From Oceanospirillaceae bacterium (lineage in GTDB: Bacteria > Pseudomonadota > Gammaproteobacteria > Pseudomonadales > Balneatricaceae), in NCBI GenBank assembly GCA_013215505.1, contig JABSQZ010000001.1:248001-312000 (forward strand): 64,000 nucleotides of DNA, read 5' to 3'. The first letter of the stretch is position 1. Each line of letters starts with the position of its first letter. The position numbers and the translations under genes were made by a program. Below the pieces are notes generated by a model that was not told where the DNA came from, searched no databases, and worked only from the letters and a program-made list of their open reading frames with translations. Below, in pieces: positions 1 to 7,743 of this stretch.

Positions 1-70
1 GCCATAGATACTTAATATTCTTTTTAAACCTAAGGTGAAGTACTTTAAAAAGTTATGGTTACATAATAAT

Positions 71-952
71 TTACAATTTCACGGATAAGTTTTGTAAAAA
101 CGCTAATAACTCTTTATAAAATTTTTCTGGCTGTTCTCTGTGGGGCCAATGACCAACTCCCTCAAAGCCTATAACCACACTACCTTTCGATAATGCACTT
201 TTCGCTTTTGAGAACATCTCCAATCTCACCTTGGGTTCATCTAATCCATAGAGAACCAATGCCGGCTGAGTAATTGGATTATTTATCATGCTCGCCAATT
301 TTTCGCCGATGGGGGCAGCATAATAATCAACGGCTGCAGCCGTCCTATCTGGTAATGCAAAGGCTTTTTTAATACGACTCATATGCTGCACAGGCACCCG
401 CCAATTAGGACTCCACTGTCGGTAGAAAAAATCTATGGCGCTGTGCTTATTCCGCTTAACCCACCAATGAGCCAACTGCCCCCAGCCGAGATAAACATTG
501 TGTGGCCTTAGCAATCTTTCCCGCCAATTTGCGTGGCTCACCTTAGGGGGCGGTATCGCCAGGGTGACTATTGCTGTTACTTTCTCGGGATGAAGTATAG
601 CTGCAGCATAGGTAATCATTGCTCCCCAGTCATGGCCAACAAGGATACACTCTTGATAACCCAGGTGCTCCACAAGCTTCATCGTATCTGCTACCAAAGT
701 CGCCAACCCATATTCCCCATCCTTTGGTATATCTGAAGGAGAGTAACCACGTAAATGCAGCGCACAACTGCGATATCCAGCCGTTTTCAAAATTTGTTGA
801 GTTTCCTCCCAAGTATCAGCTGTGTCAGGAAAGCCGTGAAGTAATACGACCAGTGGCCCTTTCCCAACATCTTGATATGCTAGCCTGATTGAGCCACTTT
901 GAAATGTATTGATAGAGCTTTCCCAATGGTTGTTACTGTTATTACTAGGCAT
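71..952 (-). CDS. alpha/beta hydrolase (epoxide hydrolase / haloalkane dehalogenase-like)
   Basis: A 293-residue cytoplasmic alpha/beta-hydrolase without a signal peptide. HGFPD at residues 39-43 supplies the oxyanion-hole HG motif. The nucleophile elbow VGHDWG (105-110) has Asp108 rather than Ser. This is typical of the epoxide hydrolase/dehalogenase branch, where the Asp forms an ester intermediate. The likely catalytic His is H268 in VGHWPH near the C-terminus. A lid region with several Trp (about 150-190) lies between the core halves. The length is normal for soluble bacterial epoxide hydrolases. The gene stands alone. A short palindrome (966-976) lies 14 bp upstream of the start, and a divergent-type regulator (AraC) is encoded next to it on the same strand. 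The substrate cannot be told from sequence. Confidence 0.85.
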   Translation of the reverse strand: MPSNNSNNHWESSINTFQSGSIRLAYQDVGKGPLVVLLHGFPDTADTWEETQQILKTAGYRSCALHLRGYSPSDIPKDGEYGLATLVADTMKLVEHLGYQECILVGHDWGAMITYAAAILHPEKVTAIVTLAIPPPKVSHANWRERLLRPHNVYLGWGQLAHWWVKRNKHSAIDFFYRQWSPNWRVPVQHMSRIKKAFALPDRTAAAVDYYAAPIGEKLASMINNPITQPALVLYGLDEPKVRLEMFSKAKSALSKGSVVIGFEGVGHWPHREQPEKFYKELLAFLQNLSVKL

Positions 953-965
953 AACGTCCCCCCTA

Positions 966-976
966 AACCTTAGGTT
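966..976. promoter_or_regulatory. short palindrome upstream of the hydrolase gene
   Basis: AACCTTAGGTT is a perfect 5-1-5 palindrome 14 bp upstream of the hydrolase start. A related half site, GCCTAAGG, follows at about 994-1001, and AACCTAAGGT occurs at about 27-36 beyond the other end of the gene. It could be an operator, but the binding protein is unknown. Confidence 0.3.
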
Positions 977-1061
977 ATAATTTTCAGTATCAAGCCTAAG
1001 GACAGGACATGATTATCTAAATCGCTAAAGTAGTGAGTTATGATATGAGAATGTGGACATT

Positions 1062-1895
1062 TCAATCTAGAAGATTTGTGCAAAGTCTGCGGTAATGTGA
1101 AGGCGTTAGCTTGTAGACCCGTTTAAACCAACGTCCGAGATGACTTTGGTCAGAAAAACAAAGTTCTGTGGCAACCTCAGAAGGCTTTGTTCCTTTTGCA
1201 AGTAGCTGCCTTGCTTTAACAATACGCAGCATAATTAAATACTGATAAGGCGCCATTCCAAAGGCGTTTTTAAATGCCCTGGTTAATCTAAAGCGGTCAA
1301 TACCGACAGTTTTCGCTAAGTCATTCAGTCCAAATTCGACCTCCAAATTAGCATGAATATAGTCACGCGCTAAGTTCGCTATTTGGGGAATACAAGGGTT
1401 TGAGTCTTGCCGAGGTCGACAGGTTAAGTGTCTGCTCATCTGTTGCAACAGGTTGTCTAACGCCGCTTCTTTTACGATTTGAAGTTCGCCCCTATGCAAT
1501 GCCTCAAATGCAAAGGCTGTTGCCTTAACCAAGCGTTTGTCATTGACTAATGTTGACCCGAAAGCCAAGTGAACTTTAGAGGGGTTTTCAGGAAAGAGTG
1601 TATTGAATTCAAGTTCGACCCACTTCGGATCGATATCGAGCATCCGATAGGTATAGCCGTTTTCATCCGGGGCATCTGCATCGTGTATTTCGCCTGGTTC
1701 TATCATGAAAGCTTGGCCAGGAGTACTCAAATGCTTGATTCCTCTACAGCTAAATTTTTGAAACCCATGATCTGTTATGCCAATCAAGTAGCTATCATGC
1801 CAGTGCGGTCCATATGCATTGCCATTAAAATGCGCATGAATTGATTCGATACCGGTGTTTTTGTCTTTTGACAAGTCGAACCAATCTTCAATCAT
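1062..1895 (-). CDS. AraC family transcriptional regulator
   Basis: A 277-residue regulator. The N-terminal half (about 15-150) has the cupin-type AraC ligand-binding pattern, with HAHFNGNAYGPHWHDSYLIG near the start and EPGEIHDADA in the middle. The C-terminal 100 residues hold two helix-turn-helix motifs: LNDLAKTVGIDRFRLTRAFK, then PSEVATELCFSDQSHLGRWF with the usual FSDQSHLGRWFKR signature. GMAPYQYLIMLRI joins the two HTHs. Length and order match the AraC/XylS family. Its neighbours are the hydrolase gene downstream on the same strand (about 110 bp away) and a decayed region upstream, so the hydrolase is a possible target. The ligand is unknown. Confidence 0.88.
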   Translation of the reverse strand: MIEDWFDLSKDKNTGIESIHAHFNGNAYGPHWHDSYLIGITDHGFQKFSCRGIKHLSTPGQAFMIEPGEIHDADAPDENGYTYRMLDIDPKWVELEFNTLFPENPSKVHLAFGSTLVNDKRLVKATAFAFEALHRGELQIVKEAALDNLLQQMSRHLTCRPRQDSNPCIPQIANLARDYIHANLEVEFGLNDLAKTVGIDRFRLTRAFKNAFGMAPYQYLIMLRIVKARQLLAKGTKPSEVATELCFSDQSHLGRWFKRVYKLTPSHYRRLCTNLLD

Positions 1896-2092
1896 GTCTC
1901 AACCCCCTTTCGATACCTTTATGCTGCTTGCTAGACTTCTTGTTCTAGTTTATATGATGTCCCTAGGTAATCGTAAGATTTGTTATAAATTATACAATAT
2001 GCACTCTTTGCAATGCTAATATACCCTGCCCCTTATAGCTATTACTGCGCTGAGACATCAAGAAAATTGGGTAGAACCAGACTCATTCAAAA

Positions 2093-2133
2093 GCGCATAA
2101 CAAGCGACTCGAGCAGGACAACTAACAGTTGCC
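2093..2133 (+). repeat. attC-like (integron recombination site) left half
   Basis: GCATAACAAG followed by CTCGAGCAGGACAA resembles the R''-L'' half of integron attC sites (RYYYAAC core, then a TCAAGCGGGAC-like box), with one mismatch in the core. It ends in TAACAGTTGCC (2123-2133), which recurs at 2630-2640. The matching right half is not found next to it, so this is a remnant or a chance likeness. Confidence 0.35.
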
Positions 2134-2139
2134 TTTTAT

Positions 2140-2608
2140 GTGCCAACGCTGAATAGCACACATGAAATATTATGGTGGAATATATTGTTGATGTTTAAAA
2201 GCAAAGCCAGCAAGGCGTTATTTTTTGCTCTATCTCCGCTTTGGTTCTCTCCAATTATATTCGGACTGATGGTTCTTGAAAGCTCGACCTCTCCAGGAGA
2301 CCACGCCTCAGTTGGCCGTGGTTTTCTGGTAGTGATGTTGTTGATTAGCATCCTAGCAATCTTGCTAATGGTTTCTGTGTATTATTTAATACTTATAGTG
2401 GGTTAAAAGTAGACCTATTGATAATAAAACCGAGCGATTAAAAGTCTATGCATCATTGCTTATTTTCGGTGGGTATTTCATCACTTTAATTGCCAAGCTA
2501 GCTGGTGCAAAGGATGCAATCCTAATATCTGTTTACCTACTCCTGCTCATACTCCTTTGGAAGATGGTGCGATTTACTATCAATAAATTACGTGGCAGTA
2601 ATGAATAA
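2140..2608 (+). pseudogene. small multi-TM membrane protein gene split by a frameshift
   Basis: Two adjoining coding pieces in different frames look like one gene. The first runs 2140-2406 (GTG start, 88 residues, two hydrophobic segments, ending LILIVG). The second runs open from about 2399 to 2608 in the next frame and encodes two more hydrophobic segments (KVYASLLIFGGYFITLIAKL and AILISVYLLLLILLW), ending RGSNE. Skipping one base around 2403-2408 (GGTTAAAAGT) joins them as LIVG-KSRPIDNKTERLK, a roughly 155-residue four-TM protein. The second piece has no ATG or GTG start of its own near its beginning. There is no clear Shine-Dalgarno before 2140. An in-frame ATG at 2191 is another possible start. 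No family is recognised. An 11-bp direct repeat flanks it (2123-2133 and 2630-2640). Confidence 0.5.
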
Positions 2609-2629
2609 AAAGCCTTTAAAACGGATTAA

Positions 2630-2700
2630 TAACAGTTGCCTCGGTTACGTTTCGCTGCACATTTTATTCAAATATTACTGACTACCTAAGGCGGTATTGA
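2630..2700 (+). repeat. attC-like right-hand fragment
   Basis: TAACAGTTGCC is followed by GGTTACGTTTCGCTGCACA and, further on, CCTAAGGCGGTATTG. This order resembles the central and 3' part of chromosomal attC sites, which often have a CGCTTCGCTCCACA-like centre and a TTAGGCGGGCGTT-like end. The final GTTRRRY core is degenerate. It is supported only by similarity of pattern. Confidence 0.3.
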
Positions 2701-2747
2701 ACATATCTTTACCCAGTCACAACAGCAACCTGATAGTTATAACAACC

Positions 2748-2812
2748 CTGTAGGGTGAGAAGATGTCAAGTAGGGCAAGGTGCAGCTCAGCAAGTGAGCT
2801 TCTTGGGAAGTA
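2748..2812 (+). mobile_element. fragment resembling the 5' end of a group II intron
   Basis: TAGGGTGAGAAGATGTCAAG, TAGGGCAAGGTGCAGCTCAG and CAAGTGAGC follow one another, matching in order and spacing the conserved domain I start of bacterial group II introns (TAGGGTG, GTCAAGTAGTTTAAGGTGC, CTCGGCAAGTGAGC). No GTGCG 5' boundary, reverse transcriptase or domain V is visible, so it would be a dead scrap. Confidence 0.35.
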
Positions 2813-2843
2813 TTGGCTATCTGATTATGTAAATTTTGGCCAA

Positions 2844-2877
2844 TTAATCAGAGTCTCCTAAGAGAGGCTCTGATTAA
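2844..2877. repeat. perfect hairpin
   Basis: Arms TTAATCAGAG (2844-2853) and CTCTGATTAA (2868-2877) pair perfectly. Inner arms TCTC and GAGA pair around a CTAA loop, with a GG bulge. There is no T-run and no gene close by. It could be a transposon end or an orphan terminator. Confidence 0.5.
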
Positions 2878-3041
2878 GTACATTATTTTCTAAGCGGGCA
2901 ATCACCCGCTGTCAATCGATACCTTGATATCGAAATGATTTGCACGCCACGGGCAGATTGGACTTGTTGAAATATTCATCAACTACGCCAGTTTTCGACC
3001 ATATCACACGCAAGGTTGAATGCCGCCGTCATCGCAAACCT

Positions 3042-3096
3042 ATGGGATCCGGTCTTGCCTTTTTCTTCTAAGTTAAAAGGCAAGACCGGACCCCAT
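3042..3096. repeat. REP-like 22-bp inverted repeat
   Basis: The arms 3042-3063 and 3075-3096 are inverted repeats with one mismatch around an 11-base loop. The core is CCGGTCTTGCCTTTT / AAAAGGCAAGACCGG, and the outer ends are ATGGG / CCCAT. The arm resembles the GGGTCAGGTCTTGCCTTTT palindromes often found with REP-associated Y1 transposases. No transposase is visible here. A decayed relative lies at 14984-15029. Confidence 0.6.
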
Positions 3097-4041
3097 TTCT
3101 TGAACAAATCAATCCAGGATGGTGCTATTGATAGACATCAGCCTCTGGTGAATTGATGTTCAATATGTTTTCAGCGCTAGCCCAGTTTGAAAGACCGCTA
3201 ATCCAGGAAAGAACAAAAGCAGGTTTAGATGCCCCCCGAGCCAGAGGCAAGTCGGAGGCCGACCGGCAAAATCGATTGATGAGCCAAAAGTGAAGATGGC
3301 GAAACAGATGCACTTAAACCAATAGATGCAGAACAATGAAATATGCACTTCTGTTGATATTTCTCAGGCTACTTTTTAGCATTCCTTTCTCTGTAGTGCA
3401 AAATATGAACTGAGTTTAGTTTTAACGAGAATGCAATATATATAAGGTATAACGTCCCGAATAGGTGCCTGTAGTATGGGGCAAGTATCGGCCAAAGGAG
3501 TCATTCGACCAAGCTAACATATCGTCTCATGATCGTATCTTGCCATCTATTAGGGTATAACGTTTATTAACTCTGTAGTATCTACTTCTCTTGGGACTCA
3601 CCGCCTCCGGCATAAACACAGAACAGATAAAGAGCTAGGAAAGCTGGTAATTGACATCTAGCTACAAAAACTACACCTTGGCCAAGTTCAAGTTCAAGTC
3701 ACTGCACAACTTAGTATAAATTACGATGTAGAGATAAGCGCGAACGGTATGTGGCATGTGCGGCTGATAGATAAACTGAATACCTATGCGCTGTGGGTGC
3801 AACGTTCACAGTCATTGCTATAAATAGCCTAGTAATGACTGTTGTATTACTTCGCTAGCTAGGCCTTATAAGGTGTTACGACAAAATCCCTCTGTAATAA
3901 GTCCGGCAGGTGCCCTTGGTAATGGCACTACTACAGTTAAAATATATAAATAACGTTCATGCGTTTGCCTAATGCATTTGGCGCCTAGAGGTCTTTAAAT
4001 CATCCAACCACAGCTGGAATGTACTTACACAAGCTGAGTGA

Positions 4042-5043
4042 TTAATTCTTGGTATATTTATCGCGGTAGTAGTCCAGCACTACTGCAATGATAATCACTA
4101 GCCCGGTGATCATCTGGCGCAAAAAGTCATTGAGCCCGATCAGAATAAGCCCGTTGGCCAACACTCCGATAATGCAAGCGCCCAAAAGCGTCCCGAATAC
4201 ACTGCCGCGACCACCCATCAAGCTAGTGCCGCCAATGATTACTGCAGCAATAGCATTTAGCTCGAAACCGATACCGGCAATAGGACTGGAAATTCCAAGC
4301 CGCGCCATGTAAACAATAGCAGCTACACCAGCCGTTAAGCCGCAGATGCTAAAAGCCGCAACTTTATACCAAAAAACGGGGTGGCCTGCTAGCCTAACAG
4401 CTTCTTCGTTGTTGCCTATGCCGTAGATCATACGGCCGAAAACCGTTTTGTGCAGTATAAACCAAGCTATCGCGACCATGCTGAGAGCCACGATAAAAAC
4501 GACTGGAACACCCAGAACTGTGGCCGAGCCAAAATCGTTAAACAGCTTGGGAAATGAATAAATAGTCTGAGCTTCAGAAATGTGTAAGGCACCACCGCGG
4601 GCAATATTTAGCATTCCCAGTGTAATGATAAACGAAGGCAGGCCCCAGTAGGCGCTGATCAGACCGTTCAGCAAGCCACAGACTAGCCCCGCTAACACTG
4701 CCGCCATCACCGCCAGTGCAATCACAGCGATTGGATCCAGCCCAGGCATGGTAATCGCTTTACCGGCAATCACCGCGGCGAATGCGAGCACAGAACCCAC
4801 CGATAGATCGATACCGGCGATCAGTATCACAAAAGTCATACCGACGGCCAGGATCAAATTGATGGTGATCTGGGTGAGAATATTGGTGATGTTATTGGCG
4901 GCCAAAAAATGCTCAGAACTGACTGAAAAAATTATGATCAAGCCTATCAATGCCAAACCTATTCCGGCATCGCGAACAGTCGCTTTAAACGAGAAGTGCC
5001 GCGCAGCGTCTGTGTTGTTCAATTGAAGATTACTCGTATTCAT
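4042..5043 (-). CDS. rbsC: ribose-type sugar ABC transporter permease (RbsC-like)
   Basis: A 333-residue inner-membrane permease of the RbsC/XylH/AraH family (BPD_transp_2), with about 8-10 hydrophobic segments. Family-typical stretches are FVILIAGIDLSVGSVLAFAA near residue 80, GLPSFIITLGMLNIARGGAL near 145 and LNAIAAVIIGGTSLMGGRGS near 270. It would form the channel through which the sugar delivered by the binding protein (6747-7676) passes, powered by the ATPase (5056-6609). It is the last gene of the three-gene minus-strand operon, 12 bp after the ATPase stop. No sugar kinase or RbsD follows, so the exact sugar (ribose, xylose, allose or a polyol) is not fixed. Confidence 0.88.
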   Translation of the reverse strand: MNTSNLQLNNTDAARHFSFKATVRDAGIGLALIGLIIIFSVSSEHFLAANNITNILTQITINLILAVGMTFVILIAGIDLSVGSVLAFAAVIAGKAITMPGLDPIAVIALAVMAAVLAGLVCGLLNGLISAYWGLPSFIITLGMLNIARGGALHISEAQTIYSFPKLFNDFGSATVLGVPVVFIVALSMVAIAWFILHKTVFGRMIYGIGNNEEAVRLAGHPVFWYKVAAFSICGLTAGVAAIVYMARLGISSPIAGIGFELNAIAAVIIGGTSLMGGRGSVFGTLLGACIIGVLANGLILIGLNDFLRQMITGLVIIIAVVLDYYRDKYTKN

Positions 5044-5055
5044 CTACTTTAGCTC

Positions 5056-6609
5056 CTATGCTTGAGCATGCTTATACGCAAGCTGCAAGATACGTTCCTG
5101 GGAGAATTGGTCACGTGTTAATTCACCCATAACCTCATGATTCGATAGCACAATAATACGATCACACAAAGTGATTAGTTCCTGCATTTCAGAAGACACC
5201 ACCAGCAACGCTTTACCTTTACTCGCGAGAGAGCGCAAAATAGCATATATTTCTGCCTTGGCACCCACATCTACGCCCCGGGTAGGCTCATCCAGCAGAA
5301 ACACTTTCGGTTGATTTGCCAGCCACTTTGCCAGTACTACTTTTTGTTGATTGCCGCCTGAGAGACTAGACACATTGTCTTTGACCTTGCCATATTTCAG
5401 CTTCAGCATTTCCCCATTAGATTTTGCCATGGCGTTTTCACGTTGATAGTGCATGATGCCCGCCGTTGAGATATTCCCGATACTGGCCAAGGATGAGTTT
5501 GCAGCGATTGACATATCCAAAATCAACCCCTCCTCCTTGCGATCTTCGGTGACGAAACCTATCCCCGCAGCTATCGCATGCTTGGGTTTAGTAAATTTTA
5601 CTTTGCTTCCCTCCATCAACAAACTGCCGGAGACTATCTCCTGCAGTCCAAAAATACTGCGCAGTAATTCGGTACGCCCAGCACCTACAAGCCCTGCAAT
5701 ACCGAGAATTTCGCCATAGCGCAAATCAAAGGAAACGCCCTGCTTATGAGGAGACTGTGGCACCCGTAACTGTTTTGCGGTTAAAGCAATAGGGCCGAGA
5801 TCGTGGGCGACAAAGTTATTCGACATCTCCTGCTCCAAATCGCGCCCAACCATATGGCTGACCACTTGTTTCGGCGTGGTCTGGCTGATATCTTTGCTGG
5901 TAATAGTTTCACCACTGCGAAACACTGTGACCCTATCGCATATTGCAAACACTTCATTTAAGTGGTGAGTCACAAACACGACTGTCACACCTTGACGTTT
6001 GATGCTTTTGATTATGTTGAACAGTTTTTCCGTCTCGCGATCGGTGAGAGTTGCCGTAGGTTCATCTAAGATCAAGATCTGGCTTTTAGATTGCAATGCC
6101 CTGGCTATCTCAACCAACTGCCGATAGGCGATACCTAAGCTGCTGATGGGGTCGGATACTTTCACATCCGATAGACCAACGGTGTCCATGGCTTTACGCG
6201 CACGACGATTCATTTCATTGCGATCTAACAGCCCAAAACGGGATCTGGGAAAAGCTTCAAAACAAATATTTTCCGCTACTGACAGATGAGTCAGTAAGTT
6301 AAATTCTTGATGTACAACTTGAATACCTTGCGACTTCGCCTGCTTCGGATTACCGGGCAAATATCTGGCCCCATTGAGATAGATTTCACCAGCGTCGGGG
6401 TTGTAAACGCCAGTCAAGATTTTTATTAAAGTAGATTTTCCCGCACCATTTTCACCGACTAAGGCGTGCACTTCACCTTTATTGAGAGAAAAATTTACAC
6501 CTTGTAGTGCTTTTACACCGCCAAAATGCTTGTGCAAATTTTGCACTGTCAAGATTTTCACGGCAGGATCTTCATTCATTTGTTGGGCAGAGGTAGGGGC
6601 AACTGACAC
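5056..6609 (-). CDS. rbsA: sugar ABC transporter ATP-binding protein (RbsA-like, two ABC domains)
   Basis: A two-domain ABC ATPase of the RbsA/MglA/XylG type, about 517 residues. The N-terminal domain has Walker A GENGAGKST (52-60 from the start used) and Walker B LILDEPTATL. The C-terminal domain has the usual degenerate P-loop GLVGAGRTEL, signature LSGGNQQKV and Walker B LLDEPTRGVDVG. Reading could begin at TTG 6627. GTG at 6609 is preferred because GGAG lies a few bases upstream of it. The gene follows rbsB after 119 bp that hold a hairpin (6705-6733), and rbsC follows 12 bp later. This agrees with a transport operon in which the binding protein is expressed in excess. Confidence 0.87.
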   Translation of the reverse strand: MSVAPTSAQQMNEDPAVKILTVQNLHKHFGGVKALQGVNFSLNKGEVHALVGENGAGKSTLIKILTGVYNPDAGEIYLNGARYLPGNPKQAKSQGIQVVHQEFNLLTHLSVAENICFEAFPRSRFGLLDRNEMNRRARKAMDTVGLSDVKVSDPISSLGIAYRQLVEIARALQSKSQILILDEPTATLTDRETEKLFNIIKSIKRQGVTVVFVTHHLNEVFAICDRVTVFRSGETITSKDISQTTPKQVVSHMVGRDLEQEMSNNFVAHDLGPIALTAKQLRVPQSPHKQGVSFDLRYGEILGIAGLVGAGRTELLRSIFGLQEIVSGSLLMEGSKVKFTKPKHAIAAGIGFVTEDRKEEGLILDMSIAANSSLASIGNISTAGIMHYQRENAMAKSNGEMLKLKYGKVKDNVSSLSGGNQQKVVLAKWLANQPKVFLLDEPTRGVDVGAKAEIYAILRSLASKGKALLVVSSEMQELITLCDRIIVLSNHEVMGELTRDQFSQERILQLAYKHAQA

Positions 6610-6704
6610 GATAGCTCCAAAATTCAATTAATTATCCAGCTCAAAATAGCAGCCAACAGGTTCAATGACTGTAGAAGTATCGAGCGCAATTGCCTGGCCA
6701 GCGA

Positions 6705-6733
6705 GACTACACTTAGCAATCCTAAGTGCAGTC
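6705..6733 (-). terminator. hairpin between rbsB and rbsA
   Basis: GACTACACTTAG (6705-6716) and CTAAGTGCAGTC (6722-6733) pair with one mismatch around a 5-base loop. It lies 14 bp after the rbsB stop. It lacks a long U-run, so it probably acts as a partial terminator or 3'-end stabiliser that keeps rbsB mRNA above rbsA-rbsC. Confidence 0.5.
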
Positions 6734-6746
6734 GTTTTAGATTGAA

Positions 6747-7676
6747 TTACTTATCAGAGACAACAAGCTTAAGAGGAGTCTTAACCCAACCCGTAAGTTG
6801 AGGAGCACCTTTAAGAACTTCTAGTGCTAATTCAATTGAGTTAGCTGCCATATCGCGACCAAATTGATCAACAGTCGCTAACAGGCGCCCATCTTCCAAC
6901 ATAGGACCTACGGCGGGGATATTATCAAAAGCAACTACCTTAATCTTGCCTGCCAGGCCAGCAGATTCTAGCGCTTTAACCACTCCTATTGCCATTGAAT
7001 CGTTAGCGGCCATTACGCCTTGTATATCTGGGTTGGCAGTCAACATATTGGTAAATACATTGTTGGCTTCTTCAGTTTCCCAATGCGCGGTTCTTGAGTC
7101 CAAAAGTACGAGCCCGCCACTTTTAATCGCATCTTCAAAGCCTTTTTTTCTCTCGTGCGCGTTATCGGCACCCGGGTTGCCTTCTATAATAACTACTTTG
7201 CCACCGGCACCAAGGTTTTTAGCTAGTGCTTCCCCTGCCAGTCTGGCGCCATCGCGGTTGTCAGGTCCTATAAATGCTAACTCAACCCCTTGCTCTTTCT
7301 TGGCCGCAGCATCCAGAGATACATCGAAGTTAATGACTACTACACCGGCAGCCATGGCCTTCTTTAACGGGCGTACCATAGCGCGAGAATCCGCTGGTGC
7401 TATCACTATGATGTCGACACCTTGCGTGATGAAGTTTTCTACTGCGTTTATTTGCGATTGAAAGTCAGTTTCATTTTGCATGCCCACTGCTCGCAATTCG
7501 TAGGTCCCATTTTTCTTAGCATGTTCTTTAGTGCCCTCTAACATGTCGCGGAAAAACTCATTTGCCAATGACTTCATGATCAAGCCGACAACAGGTTTAT
7601 CGGCGGCAAATGCAGGTCCGGAGAGCAGTACGGCAGACGCCATTAAAGTAAGTGATGCTTTTTTTAAAAAATTCAT
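6747..7676 (-). CDS. rbsB: periplasmic sugar-binding protein (RbsB-like)
   Basis: A 309-residue substrate-binding protein of the Peripla_BP_4 (RbsB/ALS/XylF) fold. The first 24 residues (MNFLKKASLTLMASAVLLSG..PAFA) form a Sec signal peptide cleaved at AFA-AD. The family opening VGLIMKSLANEFFRDMLEG follows. The hinge-region stretch NITQG-like FITQGVDIIVIAPADS and the ANDSMAIGVVKAL motif near residue 225 are typical. It captures a sugar in the periplasm for the RbsA/RbsC-like pair encoded downstream. GGGAAG about 8 bases before the ATG supports the start. A double LacI-type operator lies at 7719-7743, immediately upstream. The ligand is not certain; ribose is the commonest for this architecture. 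Confidence 0.88.
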   Translation of the reverse strand: MNFLKKASLTLMASAVLLSGPAFAADKPVVGLIMKSLANEFFRDMLEGTKEHAKKNGTYELRAVGMQNETDFQSQINAVENFITQGVDIIVIAPADSRAMVRPLKKAMAAGVVVINFDVSLDAAAKKEQGVELAFIGPDNRDGARLAGEALAKNLGAGGKVVIIEGNPGADNAHERKKGFEDAIKSGGLVLLDSRTAHWETEEANNVFTNMLTANPDIQGVMAANDSMAIGVVKALESAGLAGKIKVVAFDNIPAVGPMLEDGRLLATVDQFGRDMAANSIELALEVLKGAPQLTGWVKTPLKLVVSDK

Positions 7677-7718
7677 ACAAGAACTTCCCTATCTTATTTG
7701 TATTGAGGTTGATCGCCG

Positions 7719-7743
7719 CGCAAACGGTTGCGCAAACGGTTGC
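7719..7743. promoter_or_regulatory. two overlapping LacI-family operators
   Basis: CGCAAACGGTTGCG (7719-7732) and CGCAAACGGTTGC (7731-7743) are two near-palindromic copies, 12 bp apart and sharing two bases. They match the GCAAACGNTTGC-type sites of LacI/GalR regulators such as RbsR and PurR. They sit 43 bp upstream of rbsB, as expected for repression of the sugar operon. No LacI-type gene is present in the window. Confidence 0.7.

Larger units (their letters stand above)
2609..4041. other. 1.4-kb region without an intact gene
   Basis: No credible gene is present; all six frames are interrupted. It contains, in order, an attC-like right-hand piece (2630-2700), a group II intron-like scrap (about 2748-2812), a hairpin (2844-2877) and a REP-like palindrome (3042-3096). 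Near 3550-3822 one plus-strand frame stays open apart from a single TAG (at about 3658) and encodes plausible protein such as YDVEISANGMWHVRLIDKL, ending at a TAA at about 3820. It may be the remnant of an unrecognised gene. Confidence 0.6.

Noticed and set aside
3550-3822. Tyrosine recombinase remnant
   Set aside because: A frame reads GTHRLRHKHRTD, reminiscent of the HxLRH box, but without the rest of the domain; too little to call.
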